From the NCBI RefSeq assembly GCF_015277775.1, contig NZ_CP063849.1, positions 5,533,501 through 5,597,500 of the forward strand: a stretch of 64,000 nt of DNA, read 5' to 3'. The DNA comes from Paludibaculum fermentans. GTDB taxonomy: Bacteria > Acidobacteriota > Terriglobia > Bryobacterales > Bryobacteraceae. Position 1 is the stretch's first letter. Each line of letters begins with the position of its first letter. The notes under the pieces are model-generated. The model saw only the letters and a program-made list of their open reading frames with translations, was not told the origin of the DNA and ran no database searches. A program made the translations under genes and the position numbers. This document shows, one piece after another, positions 14,012 to 22,304 of this stretch.

Positions 14012-15206
14012 TCTGAAGCGCCGAGTGCTGGGACGCGTGCGCGATGCCGCGCTTGTGCCCGTGGTGCATCCGGTCCGCATTGAACGCATTCTGCTGAGCG
14101 GCGGTGGTGGTTATACGTGGGTCTCGGTCCGCTACGACCAGATCGAATCGATCACCCTGGACGGCATCTATCTCAGCGACGAGCACCTCATTCCGTATCA
14201 CGAGGACGAGTATGTGCTGCGGCTGGTGCGCGACCTGCTGGACCAGCAGATCATCGATGCCCAGGGCCGTAAAGTGGTCCGTGTCACCGACATCACGTTC
14301 GATATCCGGCGCGAAGCCCTGCGCGACGTGCTGCATGTGCTGGAAGTCGACATCGGCGTGCGCAGCGTCTTCCGGCGGCTGGTGCAGGGCGTCCTGCCGC
14401 GGCGGATTGTCAGGAAGCTACAGCACTATATCCCGGTGAATTCGATCCGCTGGGAGCTGTGCAACATCCTGGAGCCGGATCCGCAGCGCCGCCTGCGGCT
14501 GAACATCGACCTCACGCTGCTGGAGGAGATGCACCCGGCCGACCTGGCCGACATCGTCGAGGAACTGAGCCCCGAAGACCGCGAAGCGATCTTTGAAGCC
14601 ATCGACACCGAGGCCGCCGCGGAAGCGCTCTCGGAGATGGAGCCCGACATCCAGGCCCAGATCATCGAGTCCCTGGAAACCGAGAAGGCCGCCGATATTC
14701 TCGAGGAGATGGACCCCGACGAGGCCGCCGACGTGCTTTCCGAACTGGGCAAGGAGACCTCTGAGGAGATCCTGGAGGAGATGGAAGGCGAGCCGAAGGC
14801 CGAGGTGGAGGAACTGCTCGAGTACGACGACGACACGGCCGGCGGCATGATGAACACCGCGTTCGTGGCCGTGCACGAGGACGGCACCGTCGCTGATGCG
14901 CTGGAGGCCCTGCGGCGCCAGCAGGAGCTCGCCGACACCCTCAACACGATTTTCCTGACGGATCTGGACGAAAGGCTGAAGGCGGCGCTGCCGGTGGCGC
15001 GGGTCTTCCTGTCGCGCCCGACGCGAAAGCTCAGCGAGCTGGTGCAGGACGATGTGATCAAAGTGCCGGTCAAGGAAAAGGCGAACCGGATCATCGAGCT
15101 GTTCGACAAGTACAACCTGCTGACTCTGCCCGTGGTGGACGAAGAAGGACGCATGGCCGGCGTAGTCACGGCCGACGACATCATCTCAGTGCTGAGGCAG
15201 CACTGA
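13959..15206 (+). CDS. PRC-barrel/MgtE_N/CBS regulatory protein paired with an Nramp-like transporter
   Basis: 415 residues with no transmembrane segment. Residues 1-150 contain two PRC-barrel-like units, for example LLGLKVYDLKRRVLGRVRDA and QQIIDAQGRKVVRVTDITFD. Residues about 185-290 are an MgtE_N superhelical domain of acidic repeats (LHPADLADIVEELSPEDRE-like, DILEEMDPDEAADVLSELG). Residues about 290-415 form a CBS pair with TAGGMMNTAFVAVHEDGTV and the final VVDEEGRMAGVVTADDIISV. In MgtE channels this cytosolic module senses Mg2+ and gates the pore. Here the pore is absent, and the gene overlaps the next one (TGATG), a Nramp-fold transporter. The natural reading is a cation-sensing regulatory subunit in trans. 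Confidence 0.85.
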   Translation: MAENILYLTELLGLKVYDLKRRVLGRVRDAALVPVVHPVRIERILLSGGGGYTWVSVRYDQIESITLDGIYLSDEHLIPYHEDEYVLRLVRDLLDQQIIDAQGRKVVRVTDITFDIRREALRDVLHVLEVDIGVRSVFRRLVQGVLPRRIVRKLQHYIPVNSIRWELCNILEPDPQRRLRLNIDLTLLEEMHPADLADIVEELSPEDREAIFEAIDTEAAAEALSEMEPDIQAQIIESLETEKAADILEEMDPDEAADVLSELGKETSEEILEEMEGEPKAEVEELLEYDDDTAGGMMNTAFVAVHEDGTVADALEALRRQQELADTLNTIFLTDLDERLKAALPVARVFLSRPTRKLSELVQDDVIKVPVKEKANRIIELFDKYNLLTLPVVDEEGRMAGVVTADDIISVLRQH

Positions 15207-16459
15207 TGCAATTGCTGCGGCGGCTGAAGTATCACATCCTGATCTTCTTCTCGGTCATTGGGCCGGGCTTCATCACCGCCATGGTCGACAACGACGCCGG
15301 CGGCATCTTCACTTACTCCCAGGCCGGCGCCAAGTATGGGTACCTGCCGCTGTGGACGCTGGCTCCGATCACGCTGCTGCTCATCGTCACCCAGGAGATG
15401 GGCTCGCGCATGGGCGCGGTCACCGGCAAAGGCCTCTCTGACCTGATCAGGGAAGAGTTCGGATTGCGTACGACGTTCCTGATGATGGCGGTGCTGGTGC
15501 TGGCCAACCTCACCAACGTGATGGCCAACTTTGCCGGTATCGCCAGCGCCCTGGAGATGTTCCACGTCAGCCGCTTCATCTCCGTACCCATCGCCGCCAT
15601 CGGGGTCTGGCTGCTGATTGTAAAGGGGACGTATGAACGCGTTGAGAAGGTCTTCCTCTTCGCCACGGCCCTGTATGTCTGCTATATCTTCTCCGGCATC
15701 CTGGTGAAGCCCGACTGGAAGGAAGCCGCGATCAACAGCGTCAAGCCGGTGCTGATGTTCGACGAAGGCTACCTCACGATGCTGATCGGCATGGTCGGGA
15801 CCTCGGTGGCGCCCTGGATGCAGTTCTACCTGCAGGCGGCCGTTGTCGAGAAGGGCATTACGGCCAAGGATTACGCCGAGAGCCGGATCGAGGTGATTGT
15901 CGGCTGCATCGCCATGTCGGTGATCGCGTTCTTCATCATCGTGGCGTGCGCCGGCGCCATCCACACCGTCAAACCGCGCGACATCACCGACGCCACTGAC
16001 GCGGCCAAAGGACTCGCTCCCTTCGGCCAGTACGCGGTGCTGCTCTTCTGCGCCGGCCTGTTCAACGCCTCTATCTTCGCCGCCTGCATCCAGCCGCTCT
16101 CCACGGCCTATACGGTGTGCGAGGGCATGGGCTTCGAATCCGGCGTCAACAAGCGCTTCAGCGAGGCGCCCATTTTCTACTGGCTCTTCACCCTGCTGAT
16201 CGTCATTGGAGCCGGGGTGGTGCTGCTGCCCGATTTCCCGCTGGTCAAGATGATTCTCATGAGCCAGGTGCTGAACGGGGCGCTGCTGCCGTTCGTGCTG
16301 ATCTTTATGATCCTGCTGATCAACAAAGAGCGGCTGATGAAGAAATGGAAGAACAGCACCATGTTCAACGTGGTGGGCTGGCTTTCGGTCATTCTGATGA
16401 TCGGCCTGACCAGCGCTTTGGTGCTGCTGAGCATCCGCGATATCATGTCAAACCACTAA
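15206..16459 (+). CDS. Divergent Nramp (SLC11)-family divalent cation transporter
   Basis: 417 residues, about 11 hydrophobic helices. The start ATG shares its A with the TGA of the MgtE-like gene. TM1 begins GPGFITAMVDNDAGG: aligned with MntH, the metal-binding DPGN becomes DAGG, so Asp is kept but Asn is lost. TM6 reads GTSVAPWMQFYLQ, where MntH has a V-M-P-H type sequence, so the transition-metal-selecting Met and the following His are Ala and Trp. Loss of the Met ligand is a feature of Nramp-related Mg2+ transporters. With the MgtE-type sensor as partner, Mg2+ (or another hard cation) is a better substrate guess than Mn2+/Fe2+. Direction and substrate are unproven. Confidence 0.85.
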   Translation: MQLLRRLKYHILIFFSVIGPGFITAMVDNDAGGIFTYSQAGAKYGYLPLWTLAPITLLLIVTQEMGSRMGAVTGKGLSDLIREEFGLRTTFLMMAVLVLANLTNVMANFAGIASALEMFHVSRFISVPIAAIGVWLLIVKGTYERVEKVFLFATALYVCYIFSGILVKPDWKEAAINSVKPVLMFDEGYLTMLIGMVGTSVAPWMQFYLQAAVVEKGITAKDYAESRIEVIVGCIAMSVIAFFIIVACAGAIHTVKPRDITDATDAAKGLAPFGQYAVLLFCAGLFNASIFAACIQPLSTAYTVCEGMGFESGVNKRFSEAPIFYWLFTLLIVIGAGVVLLPDFPLVKMILMSQVLNGALLPFVLIFMILLINKERLMKKWKNSTMFNVVGWLSVILMIGLTSALVLLSIRDIMSNH

Positions 16460-16479
16460 GCTTTACTGGCCGCCGCCCC

Positions 16480-17226
16480 ATGCCCTGCACCACCATCGAC
16501 GAAGTCCTGGCGTCGCTCGACGCCATCATCCATTCGCCCGAGGCCTCCACTTCCTGCATCGGCTACTTCCCGGCGCTCTACCGGAAGGTGACGGCGCAGG
16601 TCAAGATTGGTATTGCGAGCGGGCGCTTCCAGGACGGTCCGCGCATGGAGCGGATGGATGTCGCCTTCGCCAACCGCTATCTGGACGCCTATGAGTGCTG
16701 GCGCAGCGGCCGCCCGGTTACGGGCTCCTGGCGCGCGGCGTTCGAGGCCGCCCAGCGCTGGAAGCCGACGATTCTGCAGCACCTGCTGGCCGGCATGAAC
16801 GCGCACATCAACCTGGACCTGGGGATCGCGGCGGCGGAGATCTGCACGCTGGACGATATCGAGGCCCTGCGTCACGACTTCGACGAGATCAACAACATCC
16901 TGTTCGCCATGGTGCAGGAGGTGACGGATTGCATCGGCAGCGTCTCGCCGTGGATGTGGATCCTGGACAAGCTGGGGGGCCGTACGGACGACAAGCTGAT
17001 CGAGTTCTCCATCTGGCGCGCCCGGGCGGTCGCGTGGCAGAACGCCACCGGGCTGGTACGGCTGGACAAGGACGGCCTGGCCGCGCGGGTCGTTGAGATC
17101 GATGATTTTGTGGAAGGCCTGGGCCGGTTCATGCTGAAACCCGGCCCAATGATGCGCCTGGGGCTGTTTTTGATCCGACTGCGCGAGCCGAACGACCCGC
17201 GCAAGGTGTTAGCGGCGTTCTGCTGA
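16480..17226 (+). CDS. DUF5995 family protein
   Basis: 248 residues from the ATG at 16480; the upstream extension of the frame is antisense-like shadow of the transporter gene. The sequence matches the DUF5995 pattern: IGYFPALYRKVTAQVKIGIASG near residue 26, a central MNAHINLDLGIAAAEI (about 106) with a possible metal-binding His, and a helical C-terminus. It is soluble and all-alpha. The function is unknown. It follows the Nramp gene by 20 nt and could be cotranscribed; its stop is 2 nt from that of the convergent asparaginase. Confidence 0.75.
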   Translation: MPCTTIDEVLASLDAIIHSPEASTSCIGYFPALYRKVTAQVKIGIASGRFQDGPRMERMDVAFANRYLDAYECWRSGRPVTGSWRAAFEAAQRWKPTILQHLLAGMNAHINLDLGIAAAEICTLDDIEALRHDFDEINNILFAMVQEVTDCIGSVSPWMWILDKLGGRTDDKLIEFSIWRARAVAWQNATGLVRLDKDGLAARVVEIDDFVEGLGRFMLKPGPMMRLGLFLIRLREPNDPRKVLAAFC

Positions 17227-17228
17227 GC

Positions 17229-18335
17229 TCAGCCCTTCTTGCGTTCCAGCAGATAGACGCACTTCTCTTTGCGCGACTGGCCGCCGCCGTCGTTTACCGC
17301 GTATTCGAACGACGCCATGTAGCCGTCACGGCGGATGCGGCCGTTCCAGAGCGATGCTCCGGCGTGGACGCCATCCTTCCTCAGGGCGTAGAAGTTGATG
17401 TCGAACCGGTCGAGCTTCTTCTCGTCGTTCTCATAGTTCTTCGCGATCCGCTTGAGGGCGTCCATGCAGGCGTCCGCGGGGGACATGCCGTGGCGCATAT
17501 TCTCGACGATGGTGTGGGCTCCGGCAATGCGGATGTTTTCCTCGCCGCGTCCGGTGGAGCCGGCCGCGCCCACTTCCTGGTCGACAAAGCAGCCCGCGCC
17601 GACGATGGGGGAATCGCCCACGCGGCCCGGAATCTTCCACGCCAGCCCGCTGGTGGTGGTCGTGCCCGACATCTCGCCCTTGGTGTTCAGCGCCAGGCAG
17701 TTGATGGTGCCCGTGGTGGGGTGCTTCGCCATCCAGCGCGCCCACTCGAAGTCGTCGTCGGTGGCGTGCGGGAACATCTCCCGCAGCATCGCAGTTCCCT
17801 TCTTCTCCGGAGCGTCGAGGCCGTCGGTCCAGTTGTTGTTGTTGTCGGCATCCCGCAACGACTGTTTCCACGTCATCCACGCCAGACGGGCCTTCTCGGT
17901 GAGCAGGTTGATCTCGGGGATGCCCCAGGCTTTGGCAAACCGGGTAGCGCCCTCGCCGGCCAGCATGACGTGGTCGGTATTTTCCATCACCATCTTGGCC
18001 AGCCGGGCGACGTTCTTAATGTTGCGGACGCTGGCTACGGAACCAGCGCGGCCGGTGGGACCGTGCATCACGCAGGCGTCCAGCTCCACCACGCCCTCTT
18101 CGTTGGGCAATCCGCCGTAGCCCACGCTGGTGTCGTTCGGGTCGTCTTCGACGGTAGTGACGCCCTGCACCACCGCTTCCAACGTGTCGCCGCCCCGTTG
18201 GATCACGGCAATGGCCCGTTCACAGGCCAGCATCCCGTTTGCGCTCGAGATCACAATGTTCTTCGGCGCGCTCTGCATCGCCTGCGCTGCCATCGGTAAG
18301 GCGGCGCTCGACAACAACCAATCCCGTCTCCGCAT
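17229..18335 (-). CDS. N4-(beta-N-acetylglucosaminyl)-L-asparaginase (Ntn-hydrolase), exported
   Basis: 368 residues. The N-terminus MRRRDWLLSSAALPMAAQA is a twin-arginine-like export signal. The glycosylasparaginase fold is supported by GYGGLPNEEGVVELDACVMHG, the autocatalytic site HPTTGTINCLALN with its Thr nucleophile after cleavage before T-I, and VGDSPIVGAGCFVD in the small subunit. Such enzymes are made as precursors and self-cleave into alpha and beta chains, then hydrolyse the GlcNAc-Asn linkage of N-glycan remnants. In soil bacteria they probably scavenge glycopeptides. It is divergent from the small secreted protein at 18374. Confidence 0.9.
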   Translation of the reverse strand: MRRRDWLLSSAALPMAAQAMQSAPKNIVISSANGMLACERAIAVIQRGGDTLEAVVQGVTTVEDDPNDTSVGYGGLPNEEGVVELDACVMHGPTGRAGSVASVRNIKNVARLAKMVMENTDHVMLAGEGATRFAKAWGIPEINLLTEKARLAWMTWKQSLRDADNNNNWTDGLDAPEKKGTAMLREMFPHATDDDFEWARWMAKHPTTGTINCLALNTKGEMSGTTTTSGLAWKIPGRVGDSPIVGAGCFVDQEVGAAGSTGRGEENIRIAGAHTIVENMRHGMSPADACMDALKRIAKNYENDEKKLDRFDINFYALRKDGVHAGASLWNGRIRRDGYMASFEYAVNDGGGQSRKEKCVYLLERKKG

Positions 18336-18359
18336 CGGAAGACCCCCTCTCGCGTTCGC

Positions 18360-18373
18360 TACACTGAAACTTT
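18360..18373 (+). promoter_or_regulatory. -10-like hexamer 8 nt before an ATG without Shine-Dalgarno
   Basis: TACACT (18360-18365) ends 8 nt before the ATG at 18374. No Shine-Dalgarno sequence is visible in the short divergent spacer. This is a weaker member of the leaderless-candidate group in the window. Confidence 0.25.
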
Positions 18374-18769
18374 ATGAAATGGTGGTTGCTCGCGTTCATC
18401 ACGCTAGCCTCCCTATTCTTGTGCGCGGCGCAGGACCAGCGCAAGCAGAAGGGGGCGTTGCTCAACGTAGTTGAGTGTAAGGCCGTGCGCCACGAGGACT
18501 CCATTCTGCTCGACGCCAAGCTGAGAAACGATGGCGAAGACACGATCAAGAACGTCGTTTTGACCATTTACTTCGTGGGGCCAGGCAAGAAGGTCGTCGC
18601 TACGCGCAAGACGGATATCGATGCCACCGACATCGAGCCAGGCGGGGAAGCCGAGATCAGCCTGGAGACCCCTTTCCCGGCGCGCACCATTGCCCTCCGG
18701 TTTGAAACCCGGACGCGCATGGAACGCTGGATCGACTTAAAGAACGATGGACCGTTCCCTATCGAGTAA
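18374..18769 (+). CDS. Small secreted protein with an FxLYD-like (Ig-type) domain
   Basis: 131 residues: a signal peptide (about 1-19, MKWWLLAFITLASLFLCAA) followed by a beta-rich domain. LLDAKLRNDGEDTIKNVVLTI and IEPGGEAEISLETPF resemble FxLYD-type domains, which have a conserved A-x-L-R-N-x-G-x-x-x-I core. These are extracytoplasmic domains of unknown role. The stop is 22 nt before aroA, so the two may be cotranscribed. Confidence 0.7.
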   Translation: MKWWLLAFITLASLFLCAAQDQRKQKGALLNVVECKAVRHEDSILLDAKLRNDGEDTIKNVVLTIYFVGPGKKVVATRKTDIDATDIEPGGEAEISLETPFPARTIALRFETRTRMERWIDLKNDGPFPIE

Positions 18770-18791
18770 GGAACGGCGGAAAGACACACTT

Positions 18792-20072
18792 ATGAGAGAA
18801 ATCATCACCCCGGGCGGCGCCCTGGAAGGCACAGTCCGCCTGCCCGGCGACAAGTCCATCTCGCATCGTTACGGCATGCTGGCGGCGGTCGCCGAAGGCG
18901 TCTCCACGATTCACAACTACTCTTCCGGCGCCGACTGCCATTCCACGCTGGGCTGCGTCCGCTCCCTCGGCATCGAGGTCGAGATCGACGGCCGCCAGGT
19001 GAAGGTCCACGGCCGCGGCATCCACGGCTGGCAGGCTCCGGCCACCGACCTGGACGCGGGCAACTCCGGCTCCACGATCCGCATGATCTCCGGCCTGCTG
19101 GCCGGGCAGCCCTTCACCAGCCGGCTGATCGGCGACGAGAGCCTGTCGCAGCGCCCCATGCAGCGCATCATGGGCCCGCTCACCCAGATGGGCGCCACGC
19201 TGACCGCCCGCGACGGCAAGTTTCCGCCGCTGGAGATCCAGGGCGCGGACTTGCAGCCGATTGACTACACCCTGCCCGTCGCCAGCGCACAGGTGAAGAG
19301 CTGCGTGCTGCTCGCGGGGCTGACCGCGAACGGCGAAACCACGGTCCACGAATCCGCCACCACGCGGGACCACACCGAAGTGGCGCTGCGCGAGTTCGGG
19401 GTCGACATCGAGACCGGCCGCGGCTGGGCGCGCGTCAAAGGGCCAGCCCGCCTGGAAGCCCGCGAACTCACCGTCCCTGGGGATATCTCCTCCGCCGCCT
19501 TCTTCCTCGTCGCGGGCGCGATTGTGCCCGGCTCCAAGCTCGTGCTGCAGGACGTGGGCCTGAACCCGACGCGCGCAACGTTGATCGAGTTCCTGGTCTC
19601 CACGGGCGTCGACGTCAAGATCCTCGACATGCGCATGAGCAACGGCGAGCCGCGCGGCGACCTGCTGGTGCAGGGTTCCCAGCTCAAGGGCGGCCTGATC
19701 GAGAAGCAGTGGGCCGCGGCCCTGATCGACGAGATCCCGGTGCTGGCCATCCTGGGCGCCGTCAGTTCGGAAGGCCTGACGGTGCGCGATGCTTCCGAGC
19801 TCCGCATCAAGGAGTCCGACCGGATCGAGACGGTCGCCACCAACCTGCGCAAGATGGGGGTGACCATCGAAACCACCCCGGACGGGTTCTACATCCCCGG
19901 CGGCCAGACGTTCCACTCGGCGGAAGTGGAGAGCTATCACGACCACCGCATCGCCATGGCGTTCGCCGTTGCCTCTTTGCGCGCCGACGGCCCTGTGGCT
20001 ATCAATGGATCGGAAGCGGCGTCGGTGAGTTTCCCCGAATTCTGGAGTACACTGCGAGGGATCATTTCTTGA
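18792..20072 (+). CDS. aroA: 3-phosphoshikimate 1-carboxyvinyltransferase (EPSP synthase)
   Basis: 426 residues from the ATG at 18792; an in-frame ATG at 18747 would overlap the previous gene. Active-site motifs are complete: LPGDKSISHRYGMLAA with the PEP/shikimate-3-phosphate Lys, LDAGNSGSTIRMISGLLAGQ, and the C-terminal LRIKESDRIETVATNLRKMG followed by YHDHRIAMAFAVA. It transfers the enolpyruvyl group from PEP to shikimate-3-phosphate in the chorismate pathway. No other aro gene is adjacent. The 3' end overlaps the start of the histidine kinase gene by 4 bp (TTGA). Confidence 0.97.
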   Translation: MREIITPGGALEGTVRLPGDKSISHRYGMLAAVAEGVSTIHNYSSGADCHSTLGCVRSLGIEVEIDGRQVKVHGRGIHGWQAPATDLDAGNSGSTIRMISGLLAGQPFTSRLIGDESLSQRPMQRIMGPLTQMGATLTARDGKFPPLEIQGADLQPIDYTLPVASAQVKSCVLLAGLTANGETTVHESATTRDHTEVALREFGVDIETGRGWARVKGPARLEARELTVPGDISSAAFFLVAGAIVPGSKLVLQDVGLNPTRATLIEFLVSTGVDVKILDMRMSNGEPRGDLLVQGSQLKGGLIEKQWAAALIDEIPVLAILGAVSSEGLTVRDASELRIKESDRIETVATNLRKMGVTIETTPDGFYIPGGQTFHSAEVESYHDHRIAMAFAVASLRADGPVAINGSEAASVSFPEFWSTLRGIIS

Positions 20073-20743
20073 GCCGCGCGGCGGAGCCCTCCGTGGTGGA
20101 TGATCCGAATCCTACTCCAGACCTGACACTGGCCGGACTGGTCCACGATCTCAACAATGTGTTCGAGACCATCTCCGAGGCGGCGGAGCTCGTCTCCGGT
20201 GATCCGCAGTCGCGCGCGCTGGCCCAGGCCATTCATCGCAGTGTCGACCGGGGCCGCCGCATCGTCGGCCTCTATGTCGACCAGAGCCGCTCGGGCCCGG
20301 AGCTCGATCTCGTGGTGGAGCGCGCCGCCACGTTCCTGCAGGACTTCCTCACCCACCTGCCGGGCACCAAGGTAAAGGTGATTCGCAAGGTGCCCGCCGG
20401 CATCCGCCTGCAGGGGGAGCCCAGCGACTGGGAGCGTGTCTTCATGAACCTGTTCCTGAACGCGGCCCAGGCGATGAAGGAGAATGGCGGAGGGGAGATC
20501 GAGGTCGTCGCCCAGGCGGCCGATGGCTCAGTGGAGTTGCGCGTCTCAGACAACGGGCCGGGCATTCCCGACGCCATCCTGGGCAAGATCTTCAAGCCGC
20601 GCTTCTCCACTCGCAGCAAACACGGCGGCCTGGGGCTCCATATTGTGCACACCATCACACAGCAGTGCGGCGGTAGCGTGAAGGCCGAGAATCGAAAGGA
20701 CTCCGCCGGAGCGCTTTTCACGATCACCGCGCCCGTCGCCTGA
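20069..20743 (+). CDS. Short soluble histidine kinase lacking a sensor domain
   Basis: 224 residues from the TTG at 20069, which overlaps the aroA stop and has GAGGGA about 7 nt upstream; a GTG around 20093 is an alternative. The H-box is atypical: AGLVHDLNNVFETISEAAEL with His near residue 26, matching the HDLNN type of NtrB-like kinases. The ATP-binding domain has the N-box FMNLFLNAAQAM (about 126-137), G1 DNGPGIPD (about 165) and G2 GGLGLHIV (about 188). There is no input domain or membrane segment. It must receive its signal from a protein partner or work with the convergent hybrid kinase. Confidence 0.8.
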   Translation: MSRAAEPSVVDDPNPTPDLTLAGLVHDLNNVFETISEAAELVSGDPQSRALAQAIHRSVDRGRRIVGLYVDQSRSGPELDLVVERAATFLQDFLTHLPGTKVKVIRKVPAGIRLQGEPSDWERVFMNLFLNAAQAMKENGGGEIEVVAQAADGSVELRVSDNGPGIPDAILGKIFKPRFSTRSKHGGLGLHIVHTITQQCGGSVKAENRKDSAGALFTITAPVA

Positions 20744-20758
20744 GCCTCGCTCCGCCTG

Positions 20759-22261
20759 TCAGGCCTTTTTCGCTGCGCGCAGCAGATCCTGGATGGACGC
20801 CACGAAATCGTTCATGCGGGGCTGCTTGGGCAGCAGGTGATACGGCTCGGCTCCGGCCAGCTTCGCGTGGACGGCGGATTCCTCCGCCCCGCTCCAAACG
20901 ACGATCTGCATCCGCGGGAACGCCGACCGGATCCGCCGGACCAGCTCTTTCGGGTCCAGGCCCGGCAGGCTCAGATCCAGGATCACCACATCCAGGGCCG
21001 CGCCGATCTGCTCGCAGAGGGACCACCCCTCGGCGTAGCTGTCTGTCACGAAGACGGTATGCCCTACCCGGCGGAGCATCTTCTCGGCCACTTCGCGTAC
21101 GGCCGGCTCGTCGTCGATCAGGAGCAAGGTGGCGTTCAGTTGCTCCTCGGCGTCCAGTCCAGCGGACGAGTGTGTCTGCATGTGCCAACCCGGAATGGGA
21201 GGCATCGTGAAGCGGAAACAGGCACCGGAGCCGGGGGTGGAAACGACATCCAGCGACCCGCCGTGCGACTCTGCGATCACGCGCGCCGCCGCGAGTCCCA
21301 GCCCACGCTGGCCTCCTTTGGTGCTGAACTGGGGGTCGAAAATCCGTAAGCGGTCCTCCGCGGAGATCCCGGGACCGTCGTCCTCCACTTCCAGCGTGAC
21401 CAGGGCCGGTTGCGCACTCTCGTCGAATCCGGTGCGGATCTTCACCTCGCCACCCATCCCGCCCTGCGATTCACAGGCGTTCCACGCGAGGTTGAGAATC
21501 AGTTGGCGCAGCTCCGCCGCCCTGCCGGCAACCGGAGGCGCATTGCGGGCCAAGCTGTACTTGAAAGTGCAGCCATGGGGCACGGAGACCCGCAGGAGCT
21601 CCGTCATCTCCCGGAGGATCTGGTTCAGGTTCAGCGTCCTTGTCTTGCCGGCATCGCGGTTGCTCGCATAGGCGAGCATCTGCTTCGTCATGTCGCCGGC
21701 GCGCTGGGCGGCGGTGTCGATCTGAGCCAGGCTGTACTTCACTGCTTCGGTGATCGACCGGTCCATCAAAGCGAGCTGGGCATTGCCCTGGATGGCCGCC
21801 AGCAGGTTGTTGTAGTCGTGCGCCAGCACGCCCGCCAGGGAACCCAGCGTTTCCAGCCGCTGTGCGCTGCGCAGACGCTCTTCCAGCGGCGTTTGGGCGC
21901 GGCCTCCGCCTTCCACCCGCAACCGCAGTGCCAGCAACCTCACCGCCAGTTCGCGCGTCTCGCAATTGAGGGCAATGTAATCGTCAGCACCCGCCGCCAG
22001 CAGGGTTCCGATCTCCGCCGGTTCCACCCACTCGCCGGCCGCCAGCAGCACCGCGTCCACGGCCAGCATCTGGCGCACCGCCCGAACCGCCTCGCCGGCC
22101 TGGTCCAACGGACCGCGCGGGCAGATCACGTGCAGCACGAGCCCGGGCTCTTCCGGCGAAACCAGGACACCGTCCGGAACCGACACGTAGCCCAGGGACT
22201 CAGCCCTTTTTCGCAGGGCGCGCCCGGCTTCATCGATCGGGATGGGCCATTGGATCTTCAT
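20759..22261 (-). CDS. Hybrid histidine kinase with C-terminal receiver domain, cytoplasmic
   Basis: 500 residues. Residues about 40-115 look like a degenerate receiver (LAAGADDYIALNCETRELAV) lacking the phospho-Asp. A HisKA domain follows with LGSLAGVLAHDYNNLL near residues 140-155. The HATPase domain has LILNLAWNACES, DDGPGISAED and RGLGLAAARVIAE (about 250-345). The C-terminal receiver (about 380-500) has LLIDDEPAVRE, the phospho-acceptor in VILDLSLPG, Ser in VVWSGAEE and Lys in LLPKQP. The HDYNN H-box and terminal receiver form the common architecture of hybrid NtrB-type kinases. There is no transmembrane helix. It is convergent with the short kinase at 20069, with 15 nt between the stops. 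Confidence 0.88.
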   Translation of the reverse strand: MKIQWPIPIDEAGRALRKRAESLGYVSVPDGVLVSPEEPGLVLHVICPRGPLDQAGEAVRAVRQMLAVDAVLLAAGEWVEPAEIGTLLAAGADDYIALNCETRELAVRLLALRLRVEGGGRAQTPLEERLRSAQRLETLGSLAGVLAHDYNNLLAAIQGNAQLALMDRSITEAVKYSLAQIDTAAQRAGDMTKQMLAYASNRDAGKTRTLNLNQILREMTELLRVSVPHGCTFKYSLARNAPPVAGRAAELRQLILNLAWNACESQGGMGGEVKIRTGFDESAQPALVTLEVEDDGPGISAEDRLRIFDPQFSTKGGQRGLGLAAARVIAESHGGSLDVVSTPGSGACFRFTMPPIPGWHMQTHSSAGLDAEEQLNATLLLIDDEPAVREVAEKMLRRVGHTVFVTDSYAEGWSLCEQIGAALDVVILDLSLPGLDPKELVRRIRSAFPRMQIVVWSGAEESAVHAKLAGAEPYHLLPKQPRMNDFVASIQDLLRAAKKA

Positions 22262-22304
22262 TGCATCGCTAAGGTTAACGGATTAGTCTATCCCAGTTAG
22301 TCGT

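Noticed and set aside
14426-15964. 512-codon minus-strand ORF opposite the MgtE/Nramp pair
   Set aside because: Low-complexity Ser/Asp/His-rich translation without domains; the plus-strand genes are clear.
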